Counted from the stretch's first letter, positions 15,182 to 24,068 are shown. The stretch: DNA of 24,148 nt from an uncultured Phascolarctobacterium sp. (GCA_900545025.1 UQXH01000027.1:1-24148); one strand, 5' to 3'. Notes: a model not told the origin generated them from the sequence alone. Numbers and translations are program-made.

Positions 15182-18100
15182 TCAGAAGCTCCATTGCATA
15201 CCGGCATTGATCTGATAAGTTTCATCAAAATCATTGCCAAAGGATTTTTCAAAGTCCAGATATACATAACTGTTCTTGCTCATTGCTGCCGCAAAGCCGA
15301 AGCCTACGTCGCACCAGGTTCCTTCGTTACCGTAGGTTACATCCATTTCACCTGTTGCATCATGTGCATAGATGTCCTGGTCCCCTAAGAATTCATGGAG
15401 TACATCCGCCTTGAAGTATACCGTACTGCGTTCGCTCAGGTCTTTGCCAAGTCTGAAGCCTGCACGGGCAATCAAGCTGTTGATGGCATCAAGTTCTACA
15501 TCTGTTCCCTGGCTGGTGGTGTAGCTTGCGTCAGTTACTCTTGCGTACTGCAGCTGTACCTGAGGCTCGAAGTACCAGTCATGCCCGATGTCTTTCTTAC
15601 GTCCGTATTCTGCACTGATACTGTAGACGTTGTTGCTGTAGTCGCCGGTGATTTCCTTGCCGTCTCTGTACAGTTTGAAATCGTTGGACAGGTGTCCCCA
15701 TTTTGCTACATAGTCCGCATAGTGACCTTTGTCCCCCATCCAGGTATCGTACAGCCAGATGCCTTTACGGCTGATGTCGCCGGTTCCGGCTACGTTGGTG
15801 TATTCACTGCTGCCATCCATGTAGTCGATGGCTGCGCCTACACGTCTTTCACCGTTGTCGCATTCCTGTTTTTCGTCATAACCGAGTTCATACATGGTGT
15901 TCATGCTGCGGAATTCGTCGCTCTTACCGATACGGTCATGGCGCAGGCGTACCCACATGCCCTGGTCTTCTTCGTTATTGATGTAACGGGCTTCGCCCAG
16001 GCGTTTATTGAGTCTGTCCATGTATACTGCGTTGCTGTAGTTTACTTTGGACATGGCTACTACTGTCTTGCCGGCATCAGAAATATCCTGTCCGCTTACT
16101 TTCGTAATGTACCAGTTTTGTACACTGCCATCGTCTGCTTTCTGGTTCTGGTCCGCAAGCAACATGATTGCCGGCTGATTTTCTTCTTCGCTGATGTCGA
16201 AGAATCCTTCTACGTTTTCATTACCAGGTTTGTTTTCGTCTACACTTGCTCCGTTATAGCCTTCGTTTTCTTCTGTTGCCGCAGTATCATATTCACTGTG
16301 ATCAATTTCAAAGCCAAGGTTATACAGACCTACATTGTCCATGGTTACACTGTTGAACTGTGCCCCGCCCTGTACGGTTGCAAAGCGCAATACATTGTCT
16401 TCATTGATGTTTTCCATGCCGTCTATTGCTTCTTTGAGTACTACGTCATATTCGCCAGTACCATTTTTAATATACAGCATATCGCTGGTAGCATGTTCGT
16501 TATGATTCAGGCTCATAACAAAGGTCGCGTCAATAGTACCATCGTTTTTGCCTGTCATTTCTGCAATGGTAAGTCCATGCGTACCTTCATTGAATTCCTG
16601 CATGTCAATGGTGACGTTACCATTACCTTTGCTTACATCCAAGGAGCTTACCCAGCTTTGTCCGGTCAGATACCATGTTGAGCCTTCTCCCATGGTAATG
16701 TTGACTTGACCGCCCTCTATAATCGTATTACTGAATGCAGGGTTATAGAACTCTTGTTTGTCTTGCGCATCCTCTCCGTAACCTGCATCACCATAATCAT
16801 CGGCACGTCCATACCAGGTACCGCCATCGGCAATTTCAAGATTCAGAATGCCGCCATTACCTGCCAGAGCATTACCTTGCAGATACAGGCTGCCGCCGTC
16901 TACTGCTTGTTTTATATTAATAAAACCACCATAACCGGAGACGATGTCGCCATATATTTCACTGTCTGCACCATATTCCAAAGTTATCGTGCTCCTGTCT
17001 CCATCAGCAACAGTTACCATATTACCAGTTTCATCAGTAATGATTTCATCGGAACCAGCTGTAATAGCAATACCACGGCTGTTAGTATTGTAGCCGCCTT
17101 CTGCATAATAGTCTTCCGCATTACTGGATTGGATGATGGTACTTCCCTTGATTTCAATAATACCGCCGCGCTGTGCCCAAATAGTACGTTCACTGTCTTC
17201 TTCATGCTCAAATGTATAATCAGAAGCAATATAGTTCACGCCGCCTTCACCGGCAGTCACGTTTATTTTACCTTTGTTTTGTGCATAGAGTGCCGCTACT
17301 ACATGGCTGCGGTCGCCAAGATTATCCTCGCTGCCATGAGCAGAAGACAGGATAATATTATTACCGCTGCCTGCTGTTACATTACCGTCTGCATCAGTAA
17401 TGTTATGATTCAAAGTTACAACAGTACCTTCATCTTTAGCATAGATAACGCCACATAATGTATTATTACCAGCCATTGCATTCATGTTAACCTCAGCTTG
17501 CCCTTCTGCTTTGATTGAATGTTTACTGCCATAATATGGAGTTATACCTTCACTTGAATCAGTTATTTCACTTGCCGCATTAACAGTATTACCGGTGTAA
17601 GATGTTAAATTTACTTCACCATTTTGAGCAAGTATGCCATATTGACTGGATATAATTTTAATCCCAGCGTTATTTGCCGTAATTGTTGTAGTACCAGCCA
17701 TATTGTTAATACCGGCATTTTCTATATCTTTATATCCATTTGTTTCTGGATTAAGGTGATTAGAGTATATTGCAATACTATTATCAGCCTTAATGTTTGT
17801 ACTACTATTATCAGTCCTGGTAATAATACCACTGCCACCATTAGCTGTTAACGTTATAGTACCACCCTCAATAAATGTAGTTCCGTCAGTAATTGTACCA
17901 TTTTTATTTCGGCCAGTATTTATAGCAGATTGGTCTTCGTTTTCTTGCCCGTCATATCCATCTGAACTAATAATAATATTACTTTCATCAGAACCATATA
18001 CTGCAACACTACCCCATTTATTATCTATACCTTGACCTGCAGCATTAATTGTAAAATTCTTTATTTTTCTACCATCTATTGACCCAAATACTACGGTACC

Positions 18101-18433
18101 CTCTCCTGGCCCATCCAACGACATAAAGATACCATTATCTTCTCCAGCATAGATTTCTACATTATCGGCTATAACATTAAAATTACCACTACAACCAGAA
18201 TAAATACTATTACCAAAATCATTTTTAAATATTACTTTATATCCTTCATCTAATGTAATTTGGCAACTATAACCAAATTGACCTTCTACTAATAAATCAT
18301 CATTTTCTACTTTTATTTCCCCATAATCATGTAAATTTCCAGCTGTTATTTTTTCAGCAAAGCCAATGTTCCCGGTAATTAAACATGCCATTAATACACC
18401 AAGAGAAATTTTAGTTTTTAAATTCTTCTTCAT
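15182..18433 (-). CDS. Autotransporter with beta-helical passenger and C-terminal barrel
   Basis: A complete 1083-residue type V secretion protein. Residues 1-26 are a signal peptide (MKKNLKTKISLGVLMACLITGNIGFA). Residues ~27-780 are an Asn/Gly/Ser-rich passenger with many short strands (GGTITLTANGGSG, GGTWYGRA, VNITMGEGSTWYLTG), as in pertactin-like beta-helices. Residues ~820-1083 are the outer-membrane barrel, starting near QGMWVRLRHDRIG and ending in the typical aromatic C-terminus NAGMQWSF. No protease or lipase motif is seen, so an adhesin or structural surface role is most likely. AAGGAGG lies seven bases before the ATG. It is monocistronic, with a terminator after it and a G7-containing promoter before it. 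The first third of the gene is visibly more AT-rich than the barrel part. Confidence 0.93.
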   Translation of the reverse strand: MKKNLKTKISLGVLMACLITGNIGFAEKITAGNLHDYGEIKVENDDLLVEGQFGYSCQITLDEGYKVIFKNDFGNSIYSGCSGNFNVIADNVEIYAGEDNGIFMSLDGPGEGTVVFGSIDGRKIKNFTINAAGQGIDNKWGSVAVYGSDESNIIISSDGYDGQENEDQSAINTGRNKNGTITDGTTFIEGGTITLTANGGSGIITRTDNSSTNIKADNSIAIYSNHLNPETNGYKDIENAGINNMAGTTTITANNAGIKIISSQYGILAQNGEVNLTSYTGNTVNAASEITDSSEGITPYYGSKHSIKAEGQAEVNMNAMAGNNTLCGVIYAKDEGTVVTLNHNITDADGNVTAGSGNNIILSSAHGSEDNLGDRSHVVAALYAQNKGKINVTAGEGGVNYIASDYTFEHEEDSERTIWAQRGGIIEIKGSTIIQSSNAEDYYAEGGYNTNSRGIAITAGSDEIITDETGNMVTVADGDRSTITLEYGADSEIYGDIVSGYGGFINIKQAVDGGSLYLQGNALAGNGGILNLEIADGGTWYGRADDYGDAGYGEDAQDKQEFYNPAFSNTIIEGGQVNITMGEGSTWYLTGQSWVSSLDVSKGNGNVTIDMQEFNEGTHGLTIAEMTGKNDGTIDATFVMSLNHNEHATSDMLYIKNGTGEYDVVLKEAIDGMENINEDNVLRFATVQGGAQFNSVTMDNVGLYNLGFEIDHSEYDTAATEENEGYNGASVDENKPGNENVEGFFDISEEENQPAIMLLADQNQKADDGSVQNWYITKVSGQDISDAGKTVVAMSKVNYSNAVYMDRLNKRLGEARYINNEEDQGMWVRLRHDRIGKSDEFRSMNTMYELGYDEKQECDNGERRVGAAIDYMDGSSEYTNVAGTGDISRKGIWLYDTWMGDKGHYADYVAKWGHLSNDFKLYRDGKEITGDYSNNVYSISAEYGRKKDIGHDWYFEPQVQLQYARVTDASYTTSQGTDVELDAINSLIARAGFRLGKDLSERSTVYFKADVLHEFLGDQDIYAHDATGEMDVTYGNEGTWCDVGFGFAAAMSKNSYVYLDFEKSFGNDFDETYQINAGMQWSF

Positions 18434-18478
18434 AATAATACCTCCTTAAAATTAGTAATTTAACTTTTCTGTTATTTT

Positions 18479-18506
18479 ATTCTATCATATAATCTCCCCC
18501 CCGCAA
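18479..18506 (-). promoter_or_regulatory. Candidate promoter with a G7 tract, large autotransporter gene
   Basis: TTGCGG (18506-18501) and TAGAAT (18484-18479) are separated by 16 bases on the minus strand. Seven G residues (18502-18496) cover the end of the -35 and the start of the spacer. Transcription would start about 40 bases before the ATG. Confidence 0.55.
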
Positions 18507-18555
18507 CCAAAAGTGCACTGCGCTGCGCTTTGTGGTTCTCGGGGGCATTTTGCCG

Positions 18556-18597
18556 GGAGAAAAAAGAAAGGCACCTGCGTCGCCTTTCTTTTTCTCC
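18556..18597. terminator. Long hairpin between the ABC operon and the autotransporter promoter
   Basis: GGAGAAAAAAGAAAGGC and GCCTTTCTTTTTCTCC pair over 16 bases with one bulged A, loop ACCTGCGTC. It is a strong stem with internal T-runs and may act as a second terminator or an insulating repeat. Confidence 0.55.
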
Positions 18598-18621
18598 ACG
18601 GCGGTAAACTGCTTTCCAAAT

Positions 18622-18660
18622 AAAAAAGAGTACCTTCCTCATCAAGAAAGATACTCTTTT
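18622..18660 (-). terminator. Terminator of the ABC importer operon
   Basis: Outer arms AAAAGAGTA and TACTCTTTT, extended by an inner stem to about 15 pairs, followed by TTTTTTATTT on the minus strand, 38 bases after the last ABC gene. Confidence 0.9.
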
Positions 18661-18697
18661 AACAATATATTTTTATATTAGAAACTTATCTTACCTT

Positions 18698-19681
18698 TTA
18701 TCCTTGCACAAAATGGCACGCTACCCAATGCCCGTCTTCAATCTGACGCAAAGACGGTTTTTCCTGCCGACAAATTTCTTTACATCGACCGCAGCGGCTC
18801 TGGAACGGGCATCCCTGCGGCATATCAAGCGGACTGGGCACTTCTCCTTCGATAGGTTGTATTTTCTCACCCGGTTTGAAGTCGACTTTAAAAACAGCCT
18901 GCAGCAGTGCTTGGGTATATGGATGCCTGGCCTGCTGCGAGATACGCCCTTTTTCCAGTAATTCTACCACGTTGCCAAGATACATCACCGCCAGCTGATG
19001 ACACATTAAATCTACCAGTCCCAAATCGTGACAGATAAAGATATAGGTTATTCCCTTTTCTTTCTGTAACCGCACCAACAGCTCACAGATTTTTTCCTGT
19101 ACGGATACATCCAGGGCACTGGTAGCCTCGTCGCAGACGACTATTTTCGGCTCCAATGATAATGCTCTGGCAATACCCAGCCGCTGTCGCTGCCCTCCGC
19201 TCATATTATGAGGATACCTGTCTTTAAAATCCTCCGGCAGCTCTACCATGCGCAGCAGTTCACAGGCTTTCGCGTCAATCTCGCTGTCTTTAAGCAAGCC
19301 GAAATTTTTCAGTGGTTCACACAGAATATCCTTTACCCGCATTTTAGGGTTAAATGCCGCCGCCGGATCCTGAAAGACCATCTGCACTTTGCGCCTGTTC
19401 TGCCTGCTGCGCTCACCTTGAGCCTGCAATAAATCCTGTCCTGCAAAAATTACTTCCCCGGAGGTTGCCGGATGTATCTGTAATACGGTGCGTACCAGAG
19501 TGCTTTTACCACAGCCGCTTTCGCCGATAATCCCCAAAGTCTGTCCGGCGTAAGCGCGCAGACTTACATTATCACAGGCGGTAAGCTGACGCCCGTCCTC
19601 TACTGTAAATTTTTTCGTCAGATTCTTTATTTCCAGTATTACCGGCGGCAGTGCAGATGGCTGCAGTCCTTGTTTATTCAT
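18698..19681 (-). CDS. ABC importer ATPase 2 (OppF/NikE type)
   Basis: A 327-residue ATPase. Walker A GESGCGKST at 53-61, Q-loop VFQDP around 102-106, signature MSGGQRQR at 160-167, Walker B KIVVCDEATSALD at 179-191 and the H-loop in FICHDLG. The C-terminal GCPFQSRCGRCKEIC region is the oligopeptide/dipeptide transporter C-terminal domain, with its usual cysteines that can hold an iron-sulfur cluster in some members. It energises uptake with the other ATPase. It overlaps the upstream ATPase gene by eight bases and is last in the operon. Sequence alone does not separate peptide from nickel or cobalt transport. Confidence 0.95.
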   Translation of the reverse strand: MNKQGLQPSALPPVILEIKNLTKKFTVEDGRQLTACDNVSLRAYAGQTLGIIGESGCGKSTLVRTVLQIHPATSGEVIFAGQDLLQAQGERSRQNRRKVQMVFQDPAAAFNPKMRVKDILCEPLKNFGLLKDSEIDAKACELLRMVELPEDFKDRYPHNMSGGQRQRLGIARALSLEPKIVVCDEATSALDVSVQEKICELLVRLQKEKGITYIFICHDLGLVDLMCHQLAVMYLGNVVELLEKGRISQQARHPYTQALLQAVFKVDFKPGEKIQPIEGEVPSPLDMPQGCPFQSRCGRCKEICRQEKPSLRQIEDGHWVACHFVQG

Positions 19682-20465
19682 AATACCTTTTTCCTCCTAC
19701 CACCGGCACTGCCGCCAACAGCTCTTTTGTATACGGGTGCTGCGGATTCCCGATTACCTCTTCCCTGCTGTTGCTTTCCACGACGCGCCCGTCCTTCATT
19801 ACCATGATTTTATCCGATACATAAGAGGCTACGCCCAAATTATGAGTAACTATAATCACCGCCGCATGATATTCATTGCGCACGTCTACTATCTGGCGGA
19901 TAATCTGCGCCTGGGTAGTAACATCCAGCGCGCTGGTCGGTTCATCAGCCAGCAACAGGCGCGGCTGAAAAGTCATTGCCATAGCGATACCTACACGCTG
20001 ACGCATACCGCCGGAAAGCTCGAAAGGATAGCTGTTCATAATATTTACTGCATTAGGCAGACGCACGTCCTCAAGCATGGAGCAGGCCAATTTATACGCC
20101 TCTTCCTTAGATTTTTCCGGTGCATGAGTTTTAATGTAGTCGATAAACTGTTGTCCGATACGCCGGACAGGGTTAATCATATTGCCGCTGTCCTGAAAAA
20201 TCATGGACATCTCCCTGCCGCGCATCTGTCGCCACTCATCAGGAGTATTAGTTAAGATATTACGCCCGTCAAAGTTCACAATCCCCCCGCTGATATGCCC
20301 GCTGCCGGGCAGACAGCCCATGACAGCACGGATGACGGTAGTCTTGCCGCTGCCGCTTTCACCTACTATGGATAATATCTCGCCTTTTTCTAAAGCAATA
20401 TTTACTCCTGTCACTGTCAGCTTATCGCCATAGCTGACATCTAAATTTTTTACCTCAAGAAGCAT
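19674..20465 (-). CDS. ABC importer ATPase 1 (OppD/NikD type)
   Basis: A 263-residue ATPase, the short form as in NikD rather than the ~330-residue OppD/DppD, so it lacks the Cys-rich C-terminal extension present in its partner. Walker A GESGSGKTT at 35-43, Q-loop IFQDSGNMINP around 89-99, signature LSGGMRQR at 150-157, Walker B LLLADEPTSALD at 170-181 and the H-loop VTHNLG. The start ATG lies 17 bases after the binding-protein stop. The short length favours metal-type importers slightly. Confidence 0.95.
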   Translation of the reverse strand: MLLEVKNLDVSYGDKLTVTGVNIALEKGEILSIVGESGSGKTTVIRAVMGCLPGSGHISGGIVNFDGRNILTNTPDEWRQMRGREMSMIFQDSGNMINPVRRIGQQFIDYIKTHAPEKSKEEAYKLACSMLEDVRLPNAVNIMNSYPFELSGGMRQRVGIAMAMTFQPRLLLADEPTSALDVTTQAQIIRQIVDVRNEYHAAVIIVTHNLGVASYVSDKIMVMKDGRVVESNSREEVIGNPQHPYTKELLAAVPVVGGKRYYE

Positions 20466-20482
20466 TCTGAAAATCCCTTCTC

Positions 20483-22048
20483 TTATTTTATCGGCGTAAT
20501 ATCTTTAGTCAGCCAGTAGTAATCAGCGGGCTTGATTTCCGCGCCCTGCAGGTAGACCCTGCTTACCATATTAGTCTTAGGATAACCAAAGAACAGCGCT
20601 GCGCTGTCATCCAGCAGTACCTGCTGCATCTTGATAATCAAATCCCTGCGTTTAGCCGGAGAAAATTCTACTGCCAGACGTTCACTCAAAGCGTCAAATT
20701 CAGTGCTGCTGTAACCGGTAGCATTCTGCGGCTGACTGCCGTTGACATTGGTCTTCCAGTACCAGTTCAGATATACCTCTGGATCGCCGCTGTTGACAGT
20801 CAGGATATTGGAAATAATCAAATCAAATTCTCCTTTGCGGCGCATAGGGTCAAGCACATTATAATCCACATTCTTCATGTTTACCTTAATACCAATCTTC
20901 TTAGCATCAGCCTGCGTTGCTTCTGCATATAAAGGCAGCTCGGCACGGCCGCTGTAATACACAAAATCAAGCTCCAGATTTTTGCCGTCCTTATCCACAT
21001 AACCGTCGCCGTCAGTATCCTGCCAGCCCGCTTCCGCAAGCAGCTTTTTCGCTCTTGCTACATTATATGTATTAGGGTCCTTAAGTTCGTCAAAACCATA
21101 ATCTAAAGACGGAGGCACCGGCGCCTTCCCGGGAATAAAGGTATCCTTCAGCAATACCTTGTTATAGGTTTCACGGTCCAGACAGCTGATAAGCGCCGCT
21201 CTTACCCTGGCATCATGCAGAGGCTTACCTTCATTCATATTCATCTGCGCCAGCACTGTACGCAGCGACGCAATCTCGGAAATCTTATACTTATCATTTT
21301 TAAACAGCGCCAAATCACCTGCTGCGATATTGATTGCCATATCTATCTCACCGGACTGCAAGGCCATAGCACGAGTATTCGGGTCGTCAATCGTCGGTAT
21401 TTCCGCATGTTTAAACGGCACCTTGCCATTCCAGTAATTGGGGTTGGCTGCCATAACAGCCTTAGATTTACTGTAGCTTTCCACTATATAGGGCCCAGTA
21501 CAAATCGGCCCTTCTTTAGCATAATCACGGTCAGTAACCTTGGTATCAATAATAATGAACAGCGGGTCAGCCAGCATACCAGGCAAAGTCGGCACAGGTT
21601 TAGCAGTCCTGATAACCAGATCCTGTCCGTCTGCTTCTATACTTTCATAAGTAAAAAAGGACTGTGCGCGGGTAGATTTAGCAAAGGTACGTTCCAGCGA
21701 TTCTTTAGCAATCTCTGCCGTCAGTTTATCGCCATTGGAAAAAACAACTTTATCGTTAATCTTAAAAGTCCAGGTCAGTTTATCGTCACTGATCTGCCAG
21801 CTTTCAGCAAGCCACGGTACAGCGTTCATCTCATCGTCAAATCTTACCAGACATTCGCCTAAGCCATAACGCATAACTACCCAGCTAAAGAAATTATCTG
21901 TCGGCTCCAAGCTGTCAGCAAAATTAGTTACGCCAAATTTCAGCGTATCCTTGTCAGCAGCAGTTTTACCGTTATCGCCGCAGCCTGCAGTCAACGCAAG
22001 CAAACTAACCATCGCCATAGCAGCAGTACTCTTCAATATTTTTTTCAT
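20483..22048 (-). CDS. ABC importer substrate-binding lipoprotein (family 5)
   Basis: A 521-residue lipoprotein of the extracellular solute-binding family 5. I chose the ATG at 22048: AAGGAG stands nine bases before it, and it gives the signal MKKILKSTAAMAMVSLLALTAGC with lipid Cys 23. A TTG at 22069 overlapping the permease stop would add seven residues. Family features are YGLGECLVRFDDEMNAVPWLAESW around 60-85, GPICTGPYIVESY and a DTDGDGYVDKDGK calcium-like loop near 350. The sequence looks more like the nickel/NikA-like branch than OppA, but the ligand cannot be told. Being under B12 control points to cobalt or a cobalt chelate. Confidence 0.93.
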   Translation of the reverse strand: MKKILKSTAAMAMVSLLALTAGCGDNGKTAADKDTLKFGVTNFADSLEPTDNFFSWVVMRYGLGECLVRFDDEMNAVPWLAESWQISDDKLTWTFKINDKVVFSNGDKLTAEIAKESLERTFAKSTRAQSFFTYESIEADGQDLVIRTAKPVPTLPGMLADPLFIIIDTKVTDRDYAKEGPICTGPYIVESYSKSKAVMAANPNYWNGKVPFKHAEIPTIDDPNTRAMALQSGEIDMAINIAAGDLALFKNDKYKISEIASLRTVLAQMNMNEGKPLHDARVRAALISCLDRETYNKVLLKDTFIPGKAPVPPSLDYGFDELKDPNTYNVARAKKLLAEAGWQDTDGDGYVDKDGKNLELDFVYYSGRAELPLYAEATQADAKKIGIKVNMKNVDYNVLDPMRRKGEFDLIISNILTVNSGDPEVYLNWYWKTNVNGSQPQNATGYSSTEFDALSERLAVEFSPAKRRDLIIKMQQVLLDDSAALFFGYPKTNMVSRVYLQGAEIKPADYYWLTKDITPIK

Positions 22049-22065
22049 CAGAATCTTCTCCTTTT

Positions 22066-22896
22066 TCAATCTTCCTGACGGGGGTCAAGCACATCGCGCA
22101 GCGCATCGCCCCACAAATTAAAAATAACGACTGTAACAAAGATAGCTAACCCCGGAAAAATCATCAACCACGGAGCTGTCTGCAGCTGCTGCCTACCCTC
22201 GTTAAGCATCAGCCCCCACTCGGGCGCAGGCGGCTGACTGCCAAAGCCTAAAAAAGACAAGCCTGCCATTTCCATCATCATTGCCCCGATGTCAGAAGCC
22301 GCTGTAATAACCATCAGCGGCAGGATATTGGGCAGGATATGCTTCCACAGGATATGCAGCGGCGTACCGCCGTTGACGATAGCCGCCTCGACAAAATCAC
22401 GCTTTTTAATTTTCAGTACCATACTGCGGGCCAGGCGGGCATATTTCGTCCACGTTACCGCAATAAGCGCTATCATGGCGTTTATCAGGCTGCCGCCAAG
22501 GATACCGGCAATGGCGATAGCCAAAATCATACCGGGAAAGGAAATCATCATATCGGAAATCCGCATAATAAGCATGTCCAGCCTGCCGCCGTAATAACCG
22601 GCAAGGACTCCCAAGCCAGTACCGATAACAAAGATTAGGGCTACAAGCAATAACACGCTGCTTAAAGAATATGCCGCTCCATACAGTACACGGCTGAAAT
22701 TATCGCGTCCCAGCTTATCAGTGCCAAATAAATGTTCTGCTGACGGCGGCAGATAAGCATTCTTCATAACTGCTTCCAGCGGGTCGTAAGGCGCCAGCAG
22801 CGGCGCCGCCATTGCCACAGCTATTAAAAGCACAACCAGGAAACTATAGAAAGCAAAGGCACGATTTGTTTTTAAACCATTGATAATGTTTTCCAT
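22066..22896 (-). CDS. ABC importer permease 2 (OppC/NikC type)
   Basis: A 276-residue inner-membrane protein, the normal size for NikC/DppC. N-terminal span 15-35, the HLFGTDKLGRDNFSRVLYG motif around 56-74, further spans, and the coupling EAA loop VEAAIVNGGTPLHILWKHILPNI around 168-190. It forms the channel with permease 1 and docks on the two ATPases. It starts two bases after the permease 1 stop, so expression is tightly linked. The end of the gene is unmodified (DPRQED). Confidence 0.95.
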   Translation of the reverse strand: MENIINGLKTNRAFAFYSFLVVLLIAVAMAAPLLAPYDPLEAVMKNAYLPPSAEHLFGTDKLGRDNFSRVLYGAAYSLSSVLLLVALIFVIGTGLGVLAGYYGGRLDMLIMRISDMMISFPGMILAIAIAGILGGSLINAMIALIAVTWTKYARLARSMVLKIKKRDFVEAAIVNGGTPLHILWKHILPNILPLMVITAASDIGAMMMEMAGLSFLGFGSQPPAPEWGLMLNEGRQQLQTAPWLMIFPGLAIFVTVVIFNLWGDALRDVLDPRQED

Positions 22897-22898
22897 AT

Positions 22899-23846
22899 TT
22901 ATCTGCCTGCCTTTCTCAGCCGCGGGTCAAGATAGTTATAAGATATATCTACAATAAGATTTATAACCATATACATCAGCGCAATCCAAAGCACGATACC
23001 CTGTACCAGCTGAAAATCACGATAAATGATAGACTGCACTGCCAAATAACCAAGACCGGGCCAGGCGAAGACTATCTCGACCACTGCCGCACCGCCCAGC
23101 AGATTGCCGAAGGATAAGCCCAGCAGCGTTATCAGCGGCAGCATAGCATTAGGTAAAACTTCCTTCCATAATATATGGCTTTCACTCATACCACGCGCCC
23201 GCGCTCCGGTAACGTAATCCTGCTGCAATTCTTCCAGCACTGCGCCACGTACCTGACGAGTATATTTTGCCGCCATAACTATACCCAGCGTCAAAGCCGG
23301 CAAAACCAGATTCTCTGCGCTTATCTTGCCTCCTACAATGGGAAGCCAGCCTAATTTAAGGCCAAATATCCACAGCAGCATAAGTCCCATCCAAAAATTA
23401 GGTACGGAAACACCGATAAAGGTAAAACCGCGTACCAAATAATCAAAAATACCGTTCTGCTTTACTGCCGAATAAATACCGGCGGGAATTGCAACCAAAA
23501 GCATAAAGACAGAAGCAGAAACAGCCAGCAGCACAGTAGCAGGCAGACATGCCAGCAGTTCTTCCACAACAGGCTTCTTTACCATATAAGAAAAGCCAAG
23601 ATTTCCCTGCAGCGCCCGCCCCAGCCAGTCCAGATACTGAAAGATAAACGGTTTATCCAGTCCCAGCTCATGACGCAGCGCCTCAACTTCCAACTGACTG
23701 ACGACAATATCTTCATTGCCTGCTATCATCTGCCGGACCGGATCTCCTGGCGCCAGCATTACCAGACAGAACGTAATAAAGCTGATGCCTAAAAGTACCA
23801 ATGCAATCTGCCCCAAGCGAAACCAAATCTGTTTTGCTGCCAACAC
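22899..23846 (-). CDS. ABC importer permease 1 (OppB/NikB type), start corrected to GTG
   Basis: A 315-residue inner-membrane protein, first gene of the operon. The longest frame starts at an ATG at 23909, but its first 21 codons lie across the T-tailed terminator at 23863-23896 and do not look like the family. The GTG at 23846 has AGGGAG seven bases upstream and gives MLAAKQIWFRLGQIALVLLG, the normal NikB-like N-terminus; TTG at 23843 is an alternative. Family motifs: GDPVRQMIAG, the large loop LRHELGLDKPFIFQYLDWL, and the EAA loop GARARGMSESHILWKEVLPN around 215-234. It ends NYLDPRLRKAGR. Confidence 0.93.
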   Translation of the reverse strand: MLAAKQIWFRLGQIALVLLGISFITFCLVMLAPGDPVRQMIAGNEDIVVSQLEVEALRHELGLDKPFIFQYLDWLGRALQGNLGFSYMVKKPVVEELLACLPATVLLAVSASVFMLLVAIPAGIYSAVKQNGIFDYLVRGFTFIGVSVPNFWMGLMLLWIFGLKLGWLPIVGGKISAENLVLPALTLGIVMAAKYTRQVRGAVLEELQQDYVTGARARGMSESHILWKEVLPNAMLPLITLLGLSFGNLLGGAAVVEIVFAWPGLGYLAVQSIIYRDFQLVQGIVLWIALMYMVINLIVDISYNYLDPRLRKAGR

Positions 23847-23862
23847 ACACCATCTCCCTAAT

Positions 23863-23896
23863 AAAAAATCCCTTTCCACGAAACGCAGAAAGGGAT
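23863..23896 (-). terminator. Riboswitch-controlled terminator before the ABC operon
   Basis: Thirteen-base arms (ATCCCTTTCTGCG and CGTGGAAAGGGAT on the minus strand, two G-T pairs) with loop TTT, then TTTTTT. It ends 17 bases before the GTG start of permease 1 and lies directly downstream of the cobalamin aptamer. Confidence 0.9.
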
Positions 23897-23964
23897 AGCA
23901 AACAGGCATCTTGACATTTGATACCGTCGTTATACATTACTGTCGCTCGCAGGAACATATAAAA

Positions 23965-24068
23965 ACTAAGGCTGCGATCTGACTTAGCTAAACAGCATCA
24001 CAGTGGCGTGACCGTTGCGGAATTGCACCGCATTCCCTAAATTATCTCTCACAAGAGAGCACCTTAGT
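23965..24068 (-). promoter_or_regulatory. Cobalamin riboswitch aptamer
   Basis: On the minus strand the P1 stem is ACTAAGG (24068-24062) with CCTTAGT (23971-23965). Inside are the conserved pieces AGGGAATGCGGTGCAATTCCGC, shown in parts: AGGGAA, GGTGCAATTCCGCAACGG and the B12 box GCCACTGTGA (24007-23998), then AAGTCAGATCGCAGCC matching the usual AAGUCAGGAUACCUGCC. The aptamer is compact. With the terminator that follows it should switch off the importer when cobalamin is plentiful. Confidence 0.93.

Noticed and set aside
15395..16681. A 428-codon plus-strand frame
   Set aside because: It lies antisense to the barrel and passenger of the large autotransporter, whose signal peptide and barrel are clear. 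There is no ribosome-binding site or recognisable domain.
22049..22069. TTG start at 22069 for the substrate-binding protein
   Set aside because: It would place the AAGGAG ribosome-binding site inside the coding region and add residues before a perfect lipoprotein signal.
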